From: an uncultured Clostridiaceae bacterium
GTDB lineage: Bacteria; Bacillota; Clostridia; Lachnospirales; Lachnospiraceae
Length of the DNA stretch: 32,659 nt
Reading direction: 5' to 3'
Assembly (NCBI GenBank): GCA_946185495.1
Contig: CAMHJT010000013.1
Coordinates: 1 to 32,659 of the forward strand
Under the pieces are notes generated by a model. That model saw nothing but the letters and a program-made list of their open reading frames with translations, was not told the DNA's origin and did not search any database. A program made the translations under genes and the position numbers. Position 1 is the first letter of the stretch. Every line of letters begins with the position of its first letter. Positions 8,767 to 17,981 of the stretch are shown in pieces.

Positions 8767-10155
8767 TTACCGCTGGAATAACTGCAAAAGCCCCTCCGGC
8801 CTCGCGTTGGACTTTGTCAGCATCTGCAGGGCGCTCTGGCTTAATACCTGCTTTTGCGTATATTCCGTGATCTCCTCCGCCATGTCCGTATCCAGGATCC
8901 GCGAAACGGAGCTGGTCAGGTTCTCACTGGCGGTATCCAGGTTCGTCACCGTATGGTCAAGCCGGTTCTGGTACGCGCCAAGCGCGGAACGGATCTCGGA
9001 AACACGGGCGATCGCCGCGTCTATCTTCTCCAGGGCTGCCGTCGCGTATGCGTTGGAATACATGTATACGCGGCTGACGCCAAGGGATTCCGCTGTAGTC
9101 TTGCCGATATTGACATTCAAGGTCTGTCCCTCATTGTTGCCGATCTGCAGCACCATCGGCCCCGCGGAGAGCACCGTGATCCTGTTCTCCCCCCCGCCGC
9201 TGCCCGGCTTGATATCATATACCATCTTAAATCCGTCCTTGTCTGTCACCGTCACGCGGTTGCCCTGCGTGTCGATGATCGCGGACTCCTCAAAGCCTAT
9301 GCGCTTGTCATCCTCTACCATAAATTCCGCCTTCGCGTTGGTTCCATAGGATGTATTGCTATTATTGACCGCCAGCAGGCTTCCAAGCGTCGCGTTCGTA
9401 GTTTCCAGATGGATCTTCTGCAAGGTTCCGTATTCCTGCGTCCGGAACTCCCCGTTGCTGATATTGTAATCGATTCCAATCTTCGAGGCGGCGTTGCGGA
9501 TCGCAGTGTTCACATCCGCCTTGCTCATTCCTTCACTGATATTTACCTCCAGGCCGTTGATCTTCAGGGTGCCGGCCTGCGCTGCCGTGACAGTTCCGCC
9601 CAGGGAATTGATCCGGATGCTCATGGTCGCCTGTGTTCCGGTCTGAGCCACAAAGACGCCATACTCGCCGGGATTGATATCTCCGGCCACCTCCGCAACC
9701 GAGAGATTGTCATTGTCCGTATAGGCCTTCTTATTCAGCTCCCCGTTGAGCAGCTTTCTCCCGTTGAAATCCGTCTTGTCTGAAATCATGTCAAGCTCCT
9801 GTTGAAGCTGCGCGATCTCATCCTGGATCGCGTCGCAGTCTCCCTCTGTATAGACCTCATTCGCCGCGCGCACCGCAAGCTCCCGCATCCTCGCGAGGAT
9901 CGAGTGTACCTCATCCAGCGCCCCCTCTGCCGTCTGGATCAGGGAAATACCGTCATTCGCGTTATTGACCGCCCTGTCCAGCCCCCTGAGCTGGGACTGC
10001 ATTCTCTGGGAGATTGCCTTGCCGGCCGCGTCGTCCGAGGCCTTGTTGATCTTGTAGCCTGAGGAAAGCCGTTCCATGGATTTTGTCAGGTTGTGGTTGA
10101 TCGTATTCAGATTGTTGTTGGCCGTATAGGCCAGCGCGTTGTGATTTAATCTCAT
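8767..10155 (-). CDS. Flagellin
   Basis: MRLNHNALAYTANNNLNTINHNLTKSMERLSSGYKINKASDDAAGKAISQRMQSQLRGLDRAVNNANDGISLIQTAEGAL; conserved C-terminal ASENLTSSVSRILDTDMAEEITEYTQKQVLSQSALQMLTKSN. The track starts at an upstream GTG (10164). Confidence 0.97.
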   Translation of the reverse strand: MRLNHNALAYTANNNLNTINHNLTKSMERLSSGYKINKASDDAAGKAISQRMQSQLRGLDRAVNNANDGISLIQTAEGALDEVHSILARMRELAVRAANEVYTEGDCDAIQDEIAQLQQELDMISDKTDFNGRKLLNGELNKKAYTDNDNLSVAEVAGDINPGEYGVFVAQTGTQATMSIRINSLGGTVTAAQAGTLKINGLEVNISEGMSKADVNTAIRNAASKIGIDYNISNGEFRTQEYGTLQKIHLETTNATLGSLLAVNNSNTSYGTNAKAEFMVEDDKRIGFEESAIIDTQGNRVTVTDKDGFKMVYDIKPGSGGGENRITVLSAGPMVLQIGNNEGQTLNVNIGKTTAESLGVSRVYMYSNAYATAALEKIDAAIARVSEIRSALGAYQNRLDHTVTNLDTASENLTSSVSRILDTDMAEEITEYTQKQVLSQSALQMLTKSNARPEGLLQLFQR

Positions 10156-10287
10156 GCATTTCACCTCTACTCATTCCCGGCTGCCACACCTCCCTGTATG
10201 GCTCCCGTAATCACGGCTTCCAGACCTCCGTATCGCGCCGTATTTCTTTTTTCAGTGTGTCGTTCACGAAAACAACAGCCTTATAGT

Positions 10288-13200
10288 CTAATTATCGGCG
10301 GCAATCCCCGTCAACTTAATAGCCGTAAGCAGGTGCTTCGCCACCTTATAGAGCTTTGAGGTTTCCACCTGTTCCTCCACACTGCTGTAGAGCATCGGCC
10401 TGGTGCCGTCCAGCCTGAGATCCCTGGCCTCCATGCCGGCCCTCGCGAATACGGAGCGGATGGTCAGCTCGTTTGCCTCCAGCGCGCGCTGCCCCTTCTC
10501 CTCCTCCGTCACGATATAACCCTCCAGCTGGCTGCCTGCCACCTTCACAAAGGCCTCCAGCCTTCCATACGCGGCAGTCTCCAAAGAGGCGTTGATCTCC
10601 CCGGCATGGCTTCCGTCCCGCATCAGGGACACCTTCATGATGCTGACCTCGTCCCCGACCACTAGCGGGATCTGGAATACCTCCTCCTGCACCGCCCGCA
10701 TGGCGATCGGCATCCCGACATTCAGGTATTTGAGCGCCTGGATGTCAAAAAATGTGATCGTGCCATCCTCCTCCTTCGCGTGCACCGCCTCCGAGATGGC
10801 GCTGCGGAGGTTCTCCAGCCCATACACCACATCCGACCTGCTGTCAAACTGCTCCAGGATGCTGCCCTCCCGCTGCAGGATCACACTGCGCTGTTCACGC
10901 GGCAGCCGGGACCTGATATCCCTGACCATTCCGAAAATGCCGTCTTTGCCCCGCATGACCTGGTACGCCGCCAGGATATTGGTGGCTGTCTTCTCCATGG
11001 AGTTTGCCTCCAGCATCATCTCCACATCCTCCTCGCGGGACAGGGCTTCCATAAGCTCCCTTGAAAGCTCCTCTGAAAGCTCCGGGCTCTCTCCCCTGTC
11101 GCCCTCCCGCATCAACGCGTTAAGCTCCTCCAGGCTCATATTTCTGTAGTCAGTCCCATTCAGGCCGGCCAGCGTATCCGGGCGGATATGCCGGAGCAGG
11201 CTTCCTGTCAGGGATTGCTGGTACGCCGTCTCAATCTGCGCGAGAATTCCATTGTCCGCGGCATCCGCGTTCTCCAGCTGCCCGAACTCCGCGTCCACCC
11301 GCACATCCATTCCCCTCGCCCTTCGGCTCTTGTCCGCTTGGAACAGATTGTGCAGGGTAACCTCCTGTCCGCCCCTGATCACGGCGCCGATATCCTTTCC
11401 ATGGGATTTCTCGATCCTGTCCAGCAGCCTGTAAATTCCGATAAAGCTCTTCCGCTCCTCTTCCGTGATGCCGTCCGTATGCTCCATCTGATACAGAAAT
11501 TCCCCGAACCGCTGCTCGTCCGTCACTCCGAGCCGTTCCCTCTGCTGCCGGATCTCCTGGTTTAAGCCGTCAATGGTCATGTGGAGGGGATTCTTATTTT
11601 CCCGGATCAGGTTCAGCACGATCTGCGGTGTCAGCGTCTCAAACATTTCCTGCACCTTCGCGTCCGCCGCCTTCACGCTCACTATATTCTCCGGCGTAAG
11701 CTCCATCTCATTGAAGGCAAGGATCCGGACCGCCCTCTGGTTCTCCGCGTTCCGGTCAAGCTCCAGGTCCGTCAGGATATCGTTGACATTCTGAAAGGCA
11801 TCCATAATGGAATCCCCCATATCCCTTCTGGGGCGGGTCATCAGCGTCTCATAGGCCTGTCCCGCCAGCGCCGCCTTGGCGCGGATCGCAGACTCATACA
11901 GGCTTCCGACCGTGATCGAAGGCCGCCTCACCATATCGCCCAGTGCGTATTCCGGCAGGATCTTCAGGGTCTCGGTCTCCTTCAGCGTCTCCTTTAAAAG
12001 ATCCATACCCTCCGGCAGGTCATGAAGCGCGTCTGCCGAGGCCAGATCCTCGTAGTATTTGTTTTCCTGCTGCCGGAGCGCCTCCACCACCTGCGTAAGC
12101 GGTCTCGCGTCAATGTTAAAATCCTGCCGTACCAGCCTGGCGGCTGCCTCCAGCGTCATGCCGAGGCGGATCTCCTCCAGCTGCCGCCTGGCCGCCACTG
12201 CCTGCGGATTAGCGGACAGGGGCAGTCCCGCCCCCTCCGGCTGGTAGCCTTCCGTTCCCGCTCCGCTGATGGAAAGGCTTGCGCCCTCCACGCCCTTTTG
12301 TACGGGTGTCCGGAGACGGCGTACATCCATGCTCCGAACCGAGCTGTTATACAGGTAGGAGATGGTCAGAGGCTTCCCCTGAAGCACCGCCTCATCGACA
12401 GCCCTTGCCTGAATGCCGCCCAGCTTCTCCACCAGCTGCCCCGCCCGGTCATGCAGGGTGCTGCTGCTGATCCGTGCCTGCTCCGGCGGGTTGCCCAGCG
12501 CCACCTGTTCGTTGATATTGGCCTCAAGCTGGCTCTCCAGAATCCCCCTCTGATTAAATGACTGCACAGACATATACATCCGCATGGAATCCACCGTGAC
12601 CGGAAGCTCATGCTGGAGCATAAAGCGCGCGCCGGACAGACTCTGCTCACTGACCGACATGCCCGCGGACTCGATAATGCCCGCGACCTGTGGATAAATG
12701 TCATTCCACACCTGCTCGTCCACCGGCACCGTCTTCGACGGGGACAGCTCGTTCACGCTGTTTTTCGCAGTCTCCACATTTCCGATGGTCAGCTCCATAT
12801 GGTTATTTACCAGATAGATCATCTGCTCATCCGTAACAGACCTTCCGTCCGCCCCAAGTATGCCGCTCGTATCAGTAACCGCGGCACCGCGTCCGGCTGC
12901 AGGCTCCGGCTCCTGCGTGCTCACCAGATAGCCCTCACTGTTCAGGCGGTTTACCCTTTTCAGCTCGGGACCGTTTTCCGCAACCGGAGATCCCACCGCG
13001 TCCGGAATCAGGCTGCTGCGCAGCTTCCCTAGCGTCTCCTTGACAATGTCTCCGATCTGTTCATTCACCTCATCCTGATGCTCCCCGGAACGAAGGGTGA
13101 TCACCATGCCCATCAGGTCGGAAAGCGTGGCGTTGCTGACATCCACCTGCATCATGCGAAGCTTGGAAATCTCCTCTGTAGACAGGGTGCGCAGGATCTC

Positions 13201-13653
13201 CTTCTGGTTATCCTTTGCCTCCTGCTCGTCCGGCACGCCGCCCAGATTGTCCTTGATCATCTCGGAATACTGGTCTGTGGCCGGCTGCGGCAGTCCGCCT
13301 GCCGCCGGAGCAGCCACAGAACCTTCCCTGTCCGCGGCAGGCCGGTATCCGACAATCTGCAGAGACACCTGCTTCCGGTCCGCCTCCTTGATCTTCAGGA
13401 AAATGGTATCGCCCGGCTGCGCGTCTCCAAGCTCCCTGGTCGCCTTCGTCTTCATCCGGATTCCGTTGATATCCAGCACAGGCTCCTTTCCGCCCTCGAC
13501 CAGCTTGCAGGTAAGCAGGTCTCCCACGCTGTTACTGCTTAAAATGCTGCTTCCGCCTCCCTTAGCGGCCTGCTGCCCTGTGATCGACGCATTGCCGGAC
13601 AGGCCCCCGCCAAATCCCGTCTGCCTCCGGCCTTCTCTTATCTGATAATTCAT
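10288..13653 (-). CDS. Large flagellar-locus protein, DUF6240/FliK-like
   Basis: 1121-aa ORF directly upstream of flagellin. N-terminal LLTCKLVEGGKEPVLDINGIRMKTKATRELGDAQPGDTIFLKI; C-terminal VSIMKVSLMRDGSHAGEINASLETAAYGRLEAFVKVAGSQLEGYIVTEEEKGQRALEANELTIRSVFARAGMEARDL resembles a FliK C-domain layout. Confidence 0.6.
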   Translation of the reverse strand: MNYQIREGRRQTGFGGGLSGNASITGQQAAKGGGSSILSSNSVGDLLTCKLVEGGKEPVLDINGIRMKTKATRELGDAQPGDTIFLKIKEADRKQVSLQIVGYRPAADREGSVAAPAAGGLPQPATDQYSEMIKDNLGGVPDEQEAKDNQKEILRTLSTEEISKLRMMQVDVSNATLSDLMGMVITLRSGEHQDEVNEQIGDIVKETLGKLRSSLIPDAVGSPVAENGPELKRVNRLNSEGYLVSTQEPEPAAGRGAAVTDTSGILGADGRSVTDEQMIYLVNNHMELTIGNVETAKNSVNELSPSKTVPVDEQVWNDIYPQVAGIIESAGMSVSEQSLSGARFMLQHELPVTVDSMRMYMSVQSFNQRGILESQLEANINEQVALGNPPEQARISSSTLHDRAGQLVEKLGGIQARAVDEAVLQGKPLTISYLYNSSVRSMDVRRLRTPVQKGVEGASLSISGAGTEGYQPEGAGLPLSANPQAVAARRQLEEIRLGMTLEAAARLVRQDFNIDARPLTQVVEALRQQENKYYEDLASADALHDLPEGMDLLKETLKETETLKILPEYALGDMVRRPSITVGSLYESAIRAKAALAGQAYETLMTRPRRDMGDSIMDAFQNVNDILTDLELDRNAENQRAVRILAFNEMELTPENIVSVKAADAKVQEMFETLTPQIVLNLIRENKNPLHMTIDGLNQEIRQQRERLGVTDEQRFGEFLYQMEHTDGITEEERKSFIGIYRLLDRIEKSHGKDIGAVIRGGQEVTLHNLFQADKSRRARGMDVRVDAEFGQLENADAADNGILAQIETAYQQSLTGSLLRHIRPDTLAGLNGTDYRNMSLEELNALMREGDRGESPELSEELSRELMEALSREEDVEMMLEANSMEKTATNILAAYQVMRGKDGIFGMVRDIRSRLPREQRSVILQREGSILEQFDSRSDVVYGLENLRSAISEAVHAKEEDGTITFFDIQALKYLNVGMPIAMRAVQEEVFQIPLVVGDEVSIMKVSLMRDGSHAGEINASLETAAYGRLEAFVKVAGSQLEGYIVTEEEKGQRALEANELTIRSVFARAGMEARDLRLDGTRPMLYSSVEEQVETSKLYKVAKHLLTAIKLTGIAADN
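10292..10318 (-). promoter_or_regulatory. Sigma-28 (SigD/FliA)-type promoter for flagellin
   Basis: Minus strand TAAG-N15-GCCGATAA against the consensus TAAA-N15-GCCGATAA; lies in the last codons of the upstream gene. Confidence 0.8.
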
Positions 13654-13775
13654 ACCGTCACCTCATCTCTTCCCGGCCTTTTCCCGGACCGGAGCTCTCC
13701 CTATGATCTCTTTCCAAAACAGCAGCTTTTCAGACAGGTCTGACCAGCCGCCCCTAACAACTATTTATTATGTCG

Positions 13776-13812
13776 GAAAAAAAGAGGATTTTCTTAACGA
13801 AAACCCTCTTTA
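13776..13812 (-). terminator. Intrinsic terminator downstream of yoaK-like gene
   Basis: Minus strand AAAGAGGGTTTTC-GTTAA-GAAAATCCTCTTTTTTT. Confidence 0.75.
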
Positions 13813-13834
13813 CGGTAACATTCAGACTGAGCGA

Positions 13835-13936
13835 TCCATTGATATACCGGGCAGCTCACGGCATCCGGTCCATTTATATACCGGGCAGCTCCCGGCGTCC
13901 GGTCCATTTATATACCGGGCAGTTCCCGGCGTCCGA
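13835..13936. repeat. 34-bp tandem repeat, 3 copies, spanning the yoaK 3' end
   Basis: TCCATTTATATACCGGGCAGCTCCCGGCGTCCGG-type units at 13835, 13869 and 13903; third copy contains the C-terminal codons and stop. Confidence 0.9.
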
Positions 13937-14597
13937 TGTCCGACCGCGACATCAGGAAAAAGCACCCTGCCAGAAGCGCCACGCAGATCCATACTGTGCG
14001 GATCCCCAACAGGCCCGACAGCACGCCCCCTGTTCCCGCGCCCAGCGCGAAGACCAGAATGATGCCGTAATAGTGCAGCACCTTATTGCCCTCCTCCGGT
14101 TCCCGGCTTCTCAGATACCGGGACAGGCTCTCGGTTCCGCTCCGCAGATTGCCGATGCACATCGTACTGGCGTACCCGTATCCATGCACAGTCCGGAAGG
14201 CCTGCACCTGCATCGCACAGGACAGCGACACCATCATATTCGCCGCCATATGATACTGGCCGGGGATAAACCCCACGATCCCGAGCAGCAGGATCTGAAA
14301 TAACAGGACGATCTGCCTCCAGTGCATGCGCTTCGCCTCATGAAAGCGGAAGCTAATGCGCTCCGCGGCCAGGATCCCCAGCGCGAAGCAAAGCAGCGGA
14401 AACAGATAGCGCAGCCCCTCCGTCCACCGCCCCTCCATGAAATTCTGGCTCATGAGGACAATATTTCCCGTCTGCGCATTCGCAAACACCTGATCCCTCA
14501 CATTGTATGTATAGGCGTCCTGCAGTCCGCCCGAAAAGGACAGGATCGCGCTCAGCCGGAAGCTCTCCGACGTCTGTCTGTCTCCGCTTTTCATCAT
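13908..14597 (-). CDS. YoaK/DUF1275 family membrane protein
   Basis: 229 aa; FSGGLQDAYTYNVRDQVFANAQTGNIVLMSQNF, VSLSCAMQVQAFRTVHGYGYASTMCIGNLRSGTESL motifs typical of DUF1275. Confidence 0.9.
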   Translation of the reverse strand: MMKSGDRQTSESFRLSAILSFSGGLQDAYTYNVRDQVFANAQTGNIVLMSQNFMEGRWTEGLRYLFPLLCFALGILAAERISFRFHEAKRMHWRQIVLLFQILLLGIVGFIPGQYHMAANMMVSLSCAMQVQAFRTVHGYGYASTMCIGNLRSGTESLSRYLRSREPEEGNKVLHYYGIILVFALGAGTGGVLSGLLGIRTVWICVALLAGCFFLMSRSDIGRRELPGI

Positions 14598-14606
14598 CTT
14601 TCCTTT

Positions 14607-14636
14607 GTAACTGCTCAGCAGGTGCCAGGCAGTTAG
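14607..14636. repeat. Dispersed palindromic element, short subtype (copy c)
   Basis: GTAACTGCTCAGCAGGTGCCAGGCAGTTAG; lies in the dapL-yoaK intergenic gap. Confidence 0.8.
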
Positions 14637-14648
14637 TTTCCTTTCTCT

Positions 14649-15863
14649 TTACAGTTTCCTGATCCGATCCATGGCCTTGACCGTATTTTCCCGGCTTCCG
14701 AAGGAGGTCAGCCTGAAATAATGCTCTCCGCCCGGTCCAAAGCCGGAGCCCGGCGTTCCCACCACGCCTGCCTCCGACAAAAGATAGTCAAAAAACTCCC
14801 AGCTCGTCATCCGGTCCGGCGTCTTCAGCCAGATATACGGCGCGTTCACGCCTCCAAACGCAGTATAGCCCGCTTCCTTCAATCCGTCAAGAATGATACC
14901 CGCATTTCCCATATACCAGGCAATCTGCTCCTTGATCTGACGCCTTCCCTCCTCGGAATAGACCGCCTCTCCGGCGCGCTGCACAATATAGGGCGCCCCG
15001 TTGTATTTTGTCCCATGTCTTCTTGCCCAGAGGGACCAGAGCTTTTGTCCCTCCACCGTAAGCTCCTTCGGCACTACCGTACATCCCAGACGCAGCCCGG
15101 TAAAGCCCGCGGTCTTTGAAAAGGAGCGGAACTCGATCGCGCAGGTCTTCGCGCCCTCGCACTCATAAATGCTGTGGGGCACCTCCGGCTCGGAGATATA
15201 CGCCTCATAGGCCGCGTCATACAGGATCACAGAGCCGTTTTTATTCGCGTAATCCACCCACGCCTGCAGCGCGTCCTTCTTTATGACCGCGCCCGTCGGA
15301 TTGTTCGGGAAGCACAGATAGATCAGGTCCGGCACCTCCCCGGGCAGCTCCGGCGCGAATCCGTTCTCCTCGGTACAGGGCATGTAAATGACGTCGCCAA
15401 AGCACTGCGCCGCTTCATCATATGTTCCGGTTCTGCCCGCCATCACATTGGAATCCACATACACCGGATACACCGGGTCGCAAACCGCAATTTTGTTGTC
15501 CAGGCCAAAAATCTCCTGAATATTCCCGCAATCGCACTTCGCCCCGTCAGAGACAAAGATCTCATCGGGCTCGATATCACAGCCCCTTGCCTTGAAATCC
15601 TGCTCCGCGATGGCGTTTCGCAGAAATTCATATCCGAGATCCGGCGCGTAGCCCCGGAAGGTCTCAGCCGCCCCCATTTCGTCCACAGCGCTGTGCAGCG
15701 CGGAAATGATCGCCGGCGCCAGGGGCTGCGTCACATCGCCGATTCCAAGGCGGATGATGTCCGCGTCCGGATGGGCCTCGCTGTATTCCCTGACCTTCTT
15801 TCCGATAGTTGAAAACAGATAGCTGCCGGGCAGCTTCGCGTAATTTTGATTGATCTTTACCAT
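14649..15863 (-). CDS. dapL: LL-diaminopimelate aminotransferase
   Basis: 404 aa; [66 protein letters not shown]; typical DapL. Confidence 0.95.
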   Translation of the reverse strand: MVKINQNYAKLPGSYLFSTIGKKVREYSEAHPDADIIRLGIGDVTQPLAPAIISALHSAVDEMGAAETFRGYAPDLGYEFLRNAIAEQDFKARGCDIEPDEIFVSDGAKCDCGNIQEIFGLDNKIAVCDPVYPVYVDSNVMAGRTGTYDEAAQCFGDVIYMPCTEENGFAPELPGEVPDLIYLCFPNNPTGAVIKKDALQAWVDYANKNGSVILYDAAYEAYISEPEVPHSIYECEGAKTCAIEFRSFSKTAGFTGLRLGCTVVPKELTVEGQKLWSLWARRHGTKYNGAPYIVQRAGEAVYSEEGRRQIKEQIAWYMGNAGIILDGLKEAGYTAFGGVNAPYIWLKTPDRMTSWEFFDYLLSEAGVVGTPGSGFGPGGEHYFRLTSFGSRENTVKAMDRIRKL

Positions 15864-15936
15864 TATTCTTTACCTCACGATTTCTTTTTTATCTGGCAGG
15901 CGCCAGGGGGATGTCTCTCCAGCGGCTTTTCGATAT

Positions 15937-15977
15937 AAAAAAGGGCGCGTCAGGTCCCAAAAACCCGAAGCGCCCTT
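15937..15977 (-). terminator. Terminator/attenuator-like hairpin in the dapL leader
   Basis: Minus strand AAGGGCGC-(TTCGGGTTTTTGGGACCTGAC)-GCGCCCTT then TTTT; lies between a strong promoter and dapL. Confidence 0.7.
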
Positions 15978-16055
15978 GCTTCTTTCCCGCATCCGTTGCC
16001 GGAAACTGCATTCATCCTCTATCAAACCGTCCTGCCGTCATTGACATCGAAACCC

Positions 16056-16084
16056 ATTATACGTCCATTTCGAAATAAAGTCAA
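16056..16084 (-). promoter_or_regulatory. Sigma-A promoter upstream of dapL leader
   Basis: Minus strand TTGACT-17 nt-TATAAT. Confidence 0.75.
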
Positions 16085-16208
16085 CCCTGCCGTTGCAAAC
16101 GCAGCCTTTCCCCCTTCCGCCAATTCACCGGTTCCGGGAATAATGAAGGATCCGTCCGGTATATGACCGGCCATCCATAGGGTGAGCTGCTGCCGGCAGG
16201 CCGCCGTC

Positions 16209-17702
16209 TCAGCCGTGCGTCTGAAGCTCCTCGGCATCCTGATTCAGCTCGTCCACCAGATTGTCGATATGTGACACGATCTCCTGGTTCTGCTCGCTGC
16301 TGCTGTAAGTTTCATTGGCGTGCGCCGTCACCTCTTCAGTCATAGCGGAAATGGTCTCCACGCTGGCCATGATCTCCTCATTGGCCGCCGCCAGGTCATG
16401 CACGATCCTGTCCAGATCTGTGGAATGCCTTGTGATCTCCTGCATGTGGCGGGTGATCGCCGCAAAGCTTCTGGAGGTCTCCTGCGCGCATTCGGTCTCC
16501 TCTTCGCCGGCTTTCAAAAGCTTCTCGATGGTGCCGACCATCACTTCCAGCTGGGACGCTACACTCGTGATCAGGCCATTGATATCGTTGGTCGCCTGCG
16601 TGGTCTGCCCCGACAGGTTGGAAATCTCGCTTGCCACAACCGCGAAGCCCCGTCCCGCGTCTCCGGCCCGGGCAGCCTCGATCGACGCATTAAGCGCCAG
16701 CAGACTTGTCTGGGTAGCCACCTCTGTGATCATATCTGTAATGGTATTCATCTGCGAGGTGGTCTCCTGGAAGGAGCGAAGCGCCTCCGCCACATCCTTG
16801 CCTGCCTTGTCCACCTGCGAGGTCAGTATATCCATCCGGTTAATATTGTTCTGTCCTTCCTCGATCGCCTCCGAGGTTGACTTCACATTGTCATCGATCA
16901 CTGCAGATACCGTCTCTACATCCCCGATCCTGGTCTTGATCGCCTGCGTCATTGTCATCTGCTTCTGCACCGCTTCGGCAGACTCATTGGTTCCCTTGTT
17001 CACCTCTGTCATAGAGGTCAGTGTATGATCCACAGACTGGCGCAGCGTATCCACCTCGGAGCTTACGCTGGAAACCGTCTCTCCCATCCTGCCGGAAATC
17101 TGGAGCACAGACTTCAGGATCTCCTCCGTCTTCTCCTGCTCCACGCCAAGCCTTGAAAGGCGCACCTTTCCGAATTTGGCCGTCGTGATCGTCACCCAGA
17201 TAAAGTAGATCACGATCACAATGATCAGCAGCGCGTGAATCTCCGCCGTCACAAGATTTTCTCCCTTTGCGCCATTCTGTACAAGGCTGATCGCCACCGC
17301 AATGACATTCACCACAACAACGCCGACTCCGATTTTAATCGTGTAGGCAACATCCTCAAACAGCGTCACCATGATCAGCATGGGCACCACATAGGTAAAC
17401 ACCAGATCATTGTTGGCTGTAAACAGCACGAACACATACAGTACGGCAAATCCATAGGACACGATATGCCGGATCGCCCTTGACTCCCGGTTCTTCCTAA
17501 ATATGATCCATCCCACCGAAAACGGCACAACGCTGAGCAGCACCGTAACCGCCACATAAGCCACGGATCTGCTTCCCTTGACCAGCTCCAGAATATAGGC
17601 CAGTGAAATGATCACCGTAATGATCGTAAGACCCAGCAGGCCCGCCCAGTTGGCTATCTCCTTCTCGGAGAACTCAGCCAGATTTTTCGTCTTTCGTCCC
17701 TT
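16209..17702 (-). CDS. Methyl-accepting chemotaxis protein with multi-TM N-terminal membrane domain
   Basis: Hairpin signature [44 protein letters not shown]; several N-terminal TM helices. Likely start [12 protein letters not shown] at 17702; the track extends to 17735. Confidence 0.93.
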   Translation of the reverse strand, partial: KGRKTKNLAEFSEKEIANWAGLLGLTIITVIISLAYILELVKGSRSVAYVAVTVLLSVVPFSVGWIIFRKNRESRAIRHIVSYGFAVLYVFVLFTANNDLVFTYVVPMLIMVTLFEDVAYTIKIGVGVVVVNVIAVAISLVQNGAKGENLVTAEIHALLIIVIVIYFIWVTITTAKFGKVRLSRLGVEQEKTEEILKSVLQISGRMGETVSSVSSEVDTLRQSVDHTLTSMTEVNKGTNESAEAVQKQMTMTQAIKTRIGDVETVSAVIDDNVKSTSEAIEEGQNNINRMDILTSQVDKAGKDVAEALRSFQETTSQMNTITDMITEVATQTSLLALNASIEAARAGDAGRGFAVVASEISNLSGQTTQATNDINGLITSVASQLEVMVGTIEKLLKAGEEETECAQETSRSFAAITRHMQEITRHSTDLDRIVHDLAAANEEIMASVETISAMTEEVTAHANETYSSSEQNQEIVSHIDNLVDELNQDAEELQTHG

Positions 17703-17809
17703 CATACATAGCCTCCTTGTACATAATGTCGGCACGACCGATAACGCGGTTCCGCATCGATGCAGACGGGCGTCCGGGCATGCCTTTCCGAATTATAATA
17801 GATAGTTAT

Positions 17810-17838
17810 ATCGTACCATAAATAATCTGTTTTTGCAA
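17810..17838 (-). promoter_or_regulatory. Candidate sigma-A promoter for the MCP gene
   Basis: Minus strand TTGCAA-17 nt-TACGAT; a second candidate TTGACC-17-TATCAT lies at 17907-17935. Confidence 0.4.
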
Positions 17839-17981
17839 CCACACGATATTGTATGAAGCCGGAAAATTCATCATAACGGGTAACCGTTCGCCCTGTGACT
17901 AATCTGATGATATATATCGGACGGCTCCCGGTCAAAGGATAAACCGTTCTTCTTCGGCCGATATGCCGCAGAAACAGCAGA

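Noticed and set aside
10592-13645. Numerous plus-strand ORFs opposite the 1121-aa gene
   Set aside because: Ser/Arg/Leu-biased shadow ORFs with no motifs.
16022-16237. 71-aa minus-strand ORF between the MCP gene and dapL
   Set aside because: Overlaps the strong dapL promoter, lacks a convincing RBS and shows no family motif.
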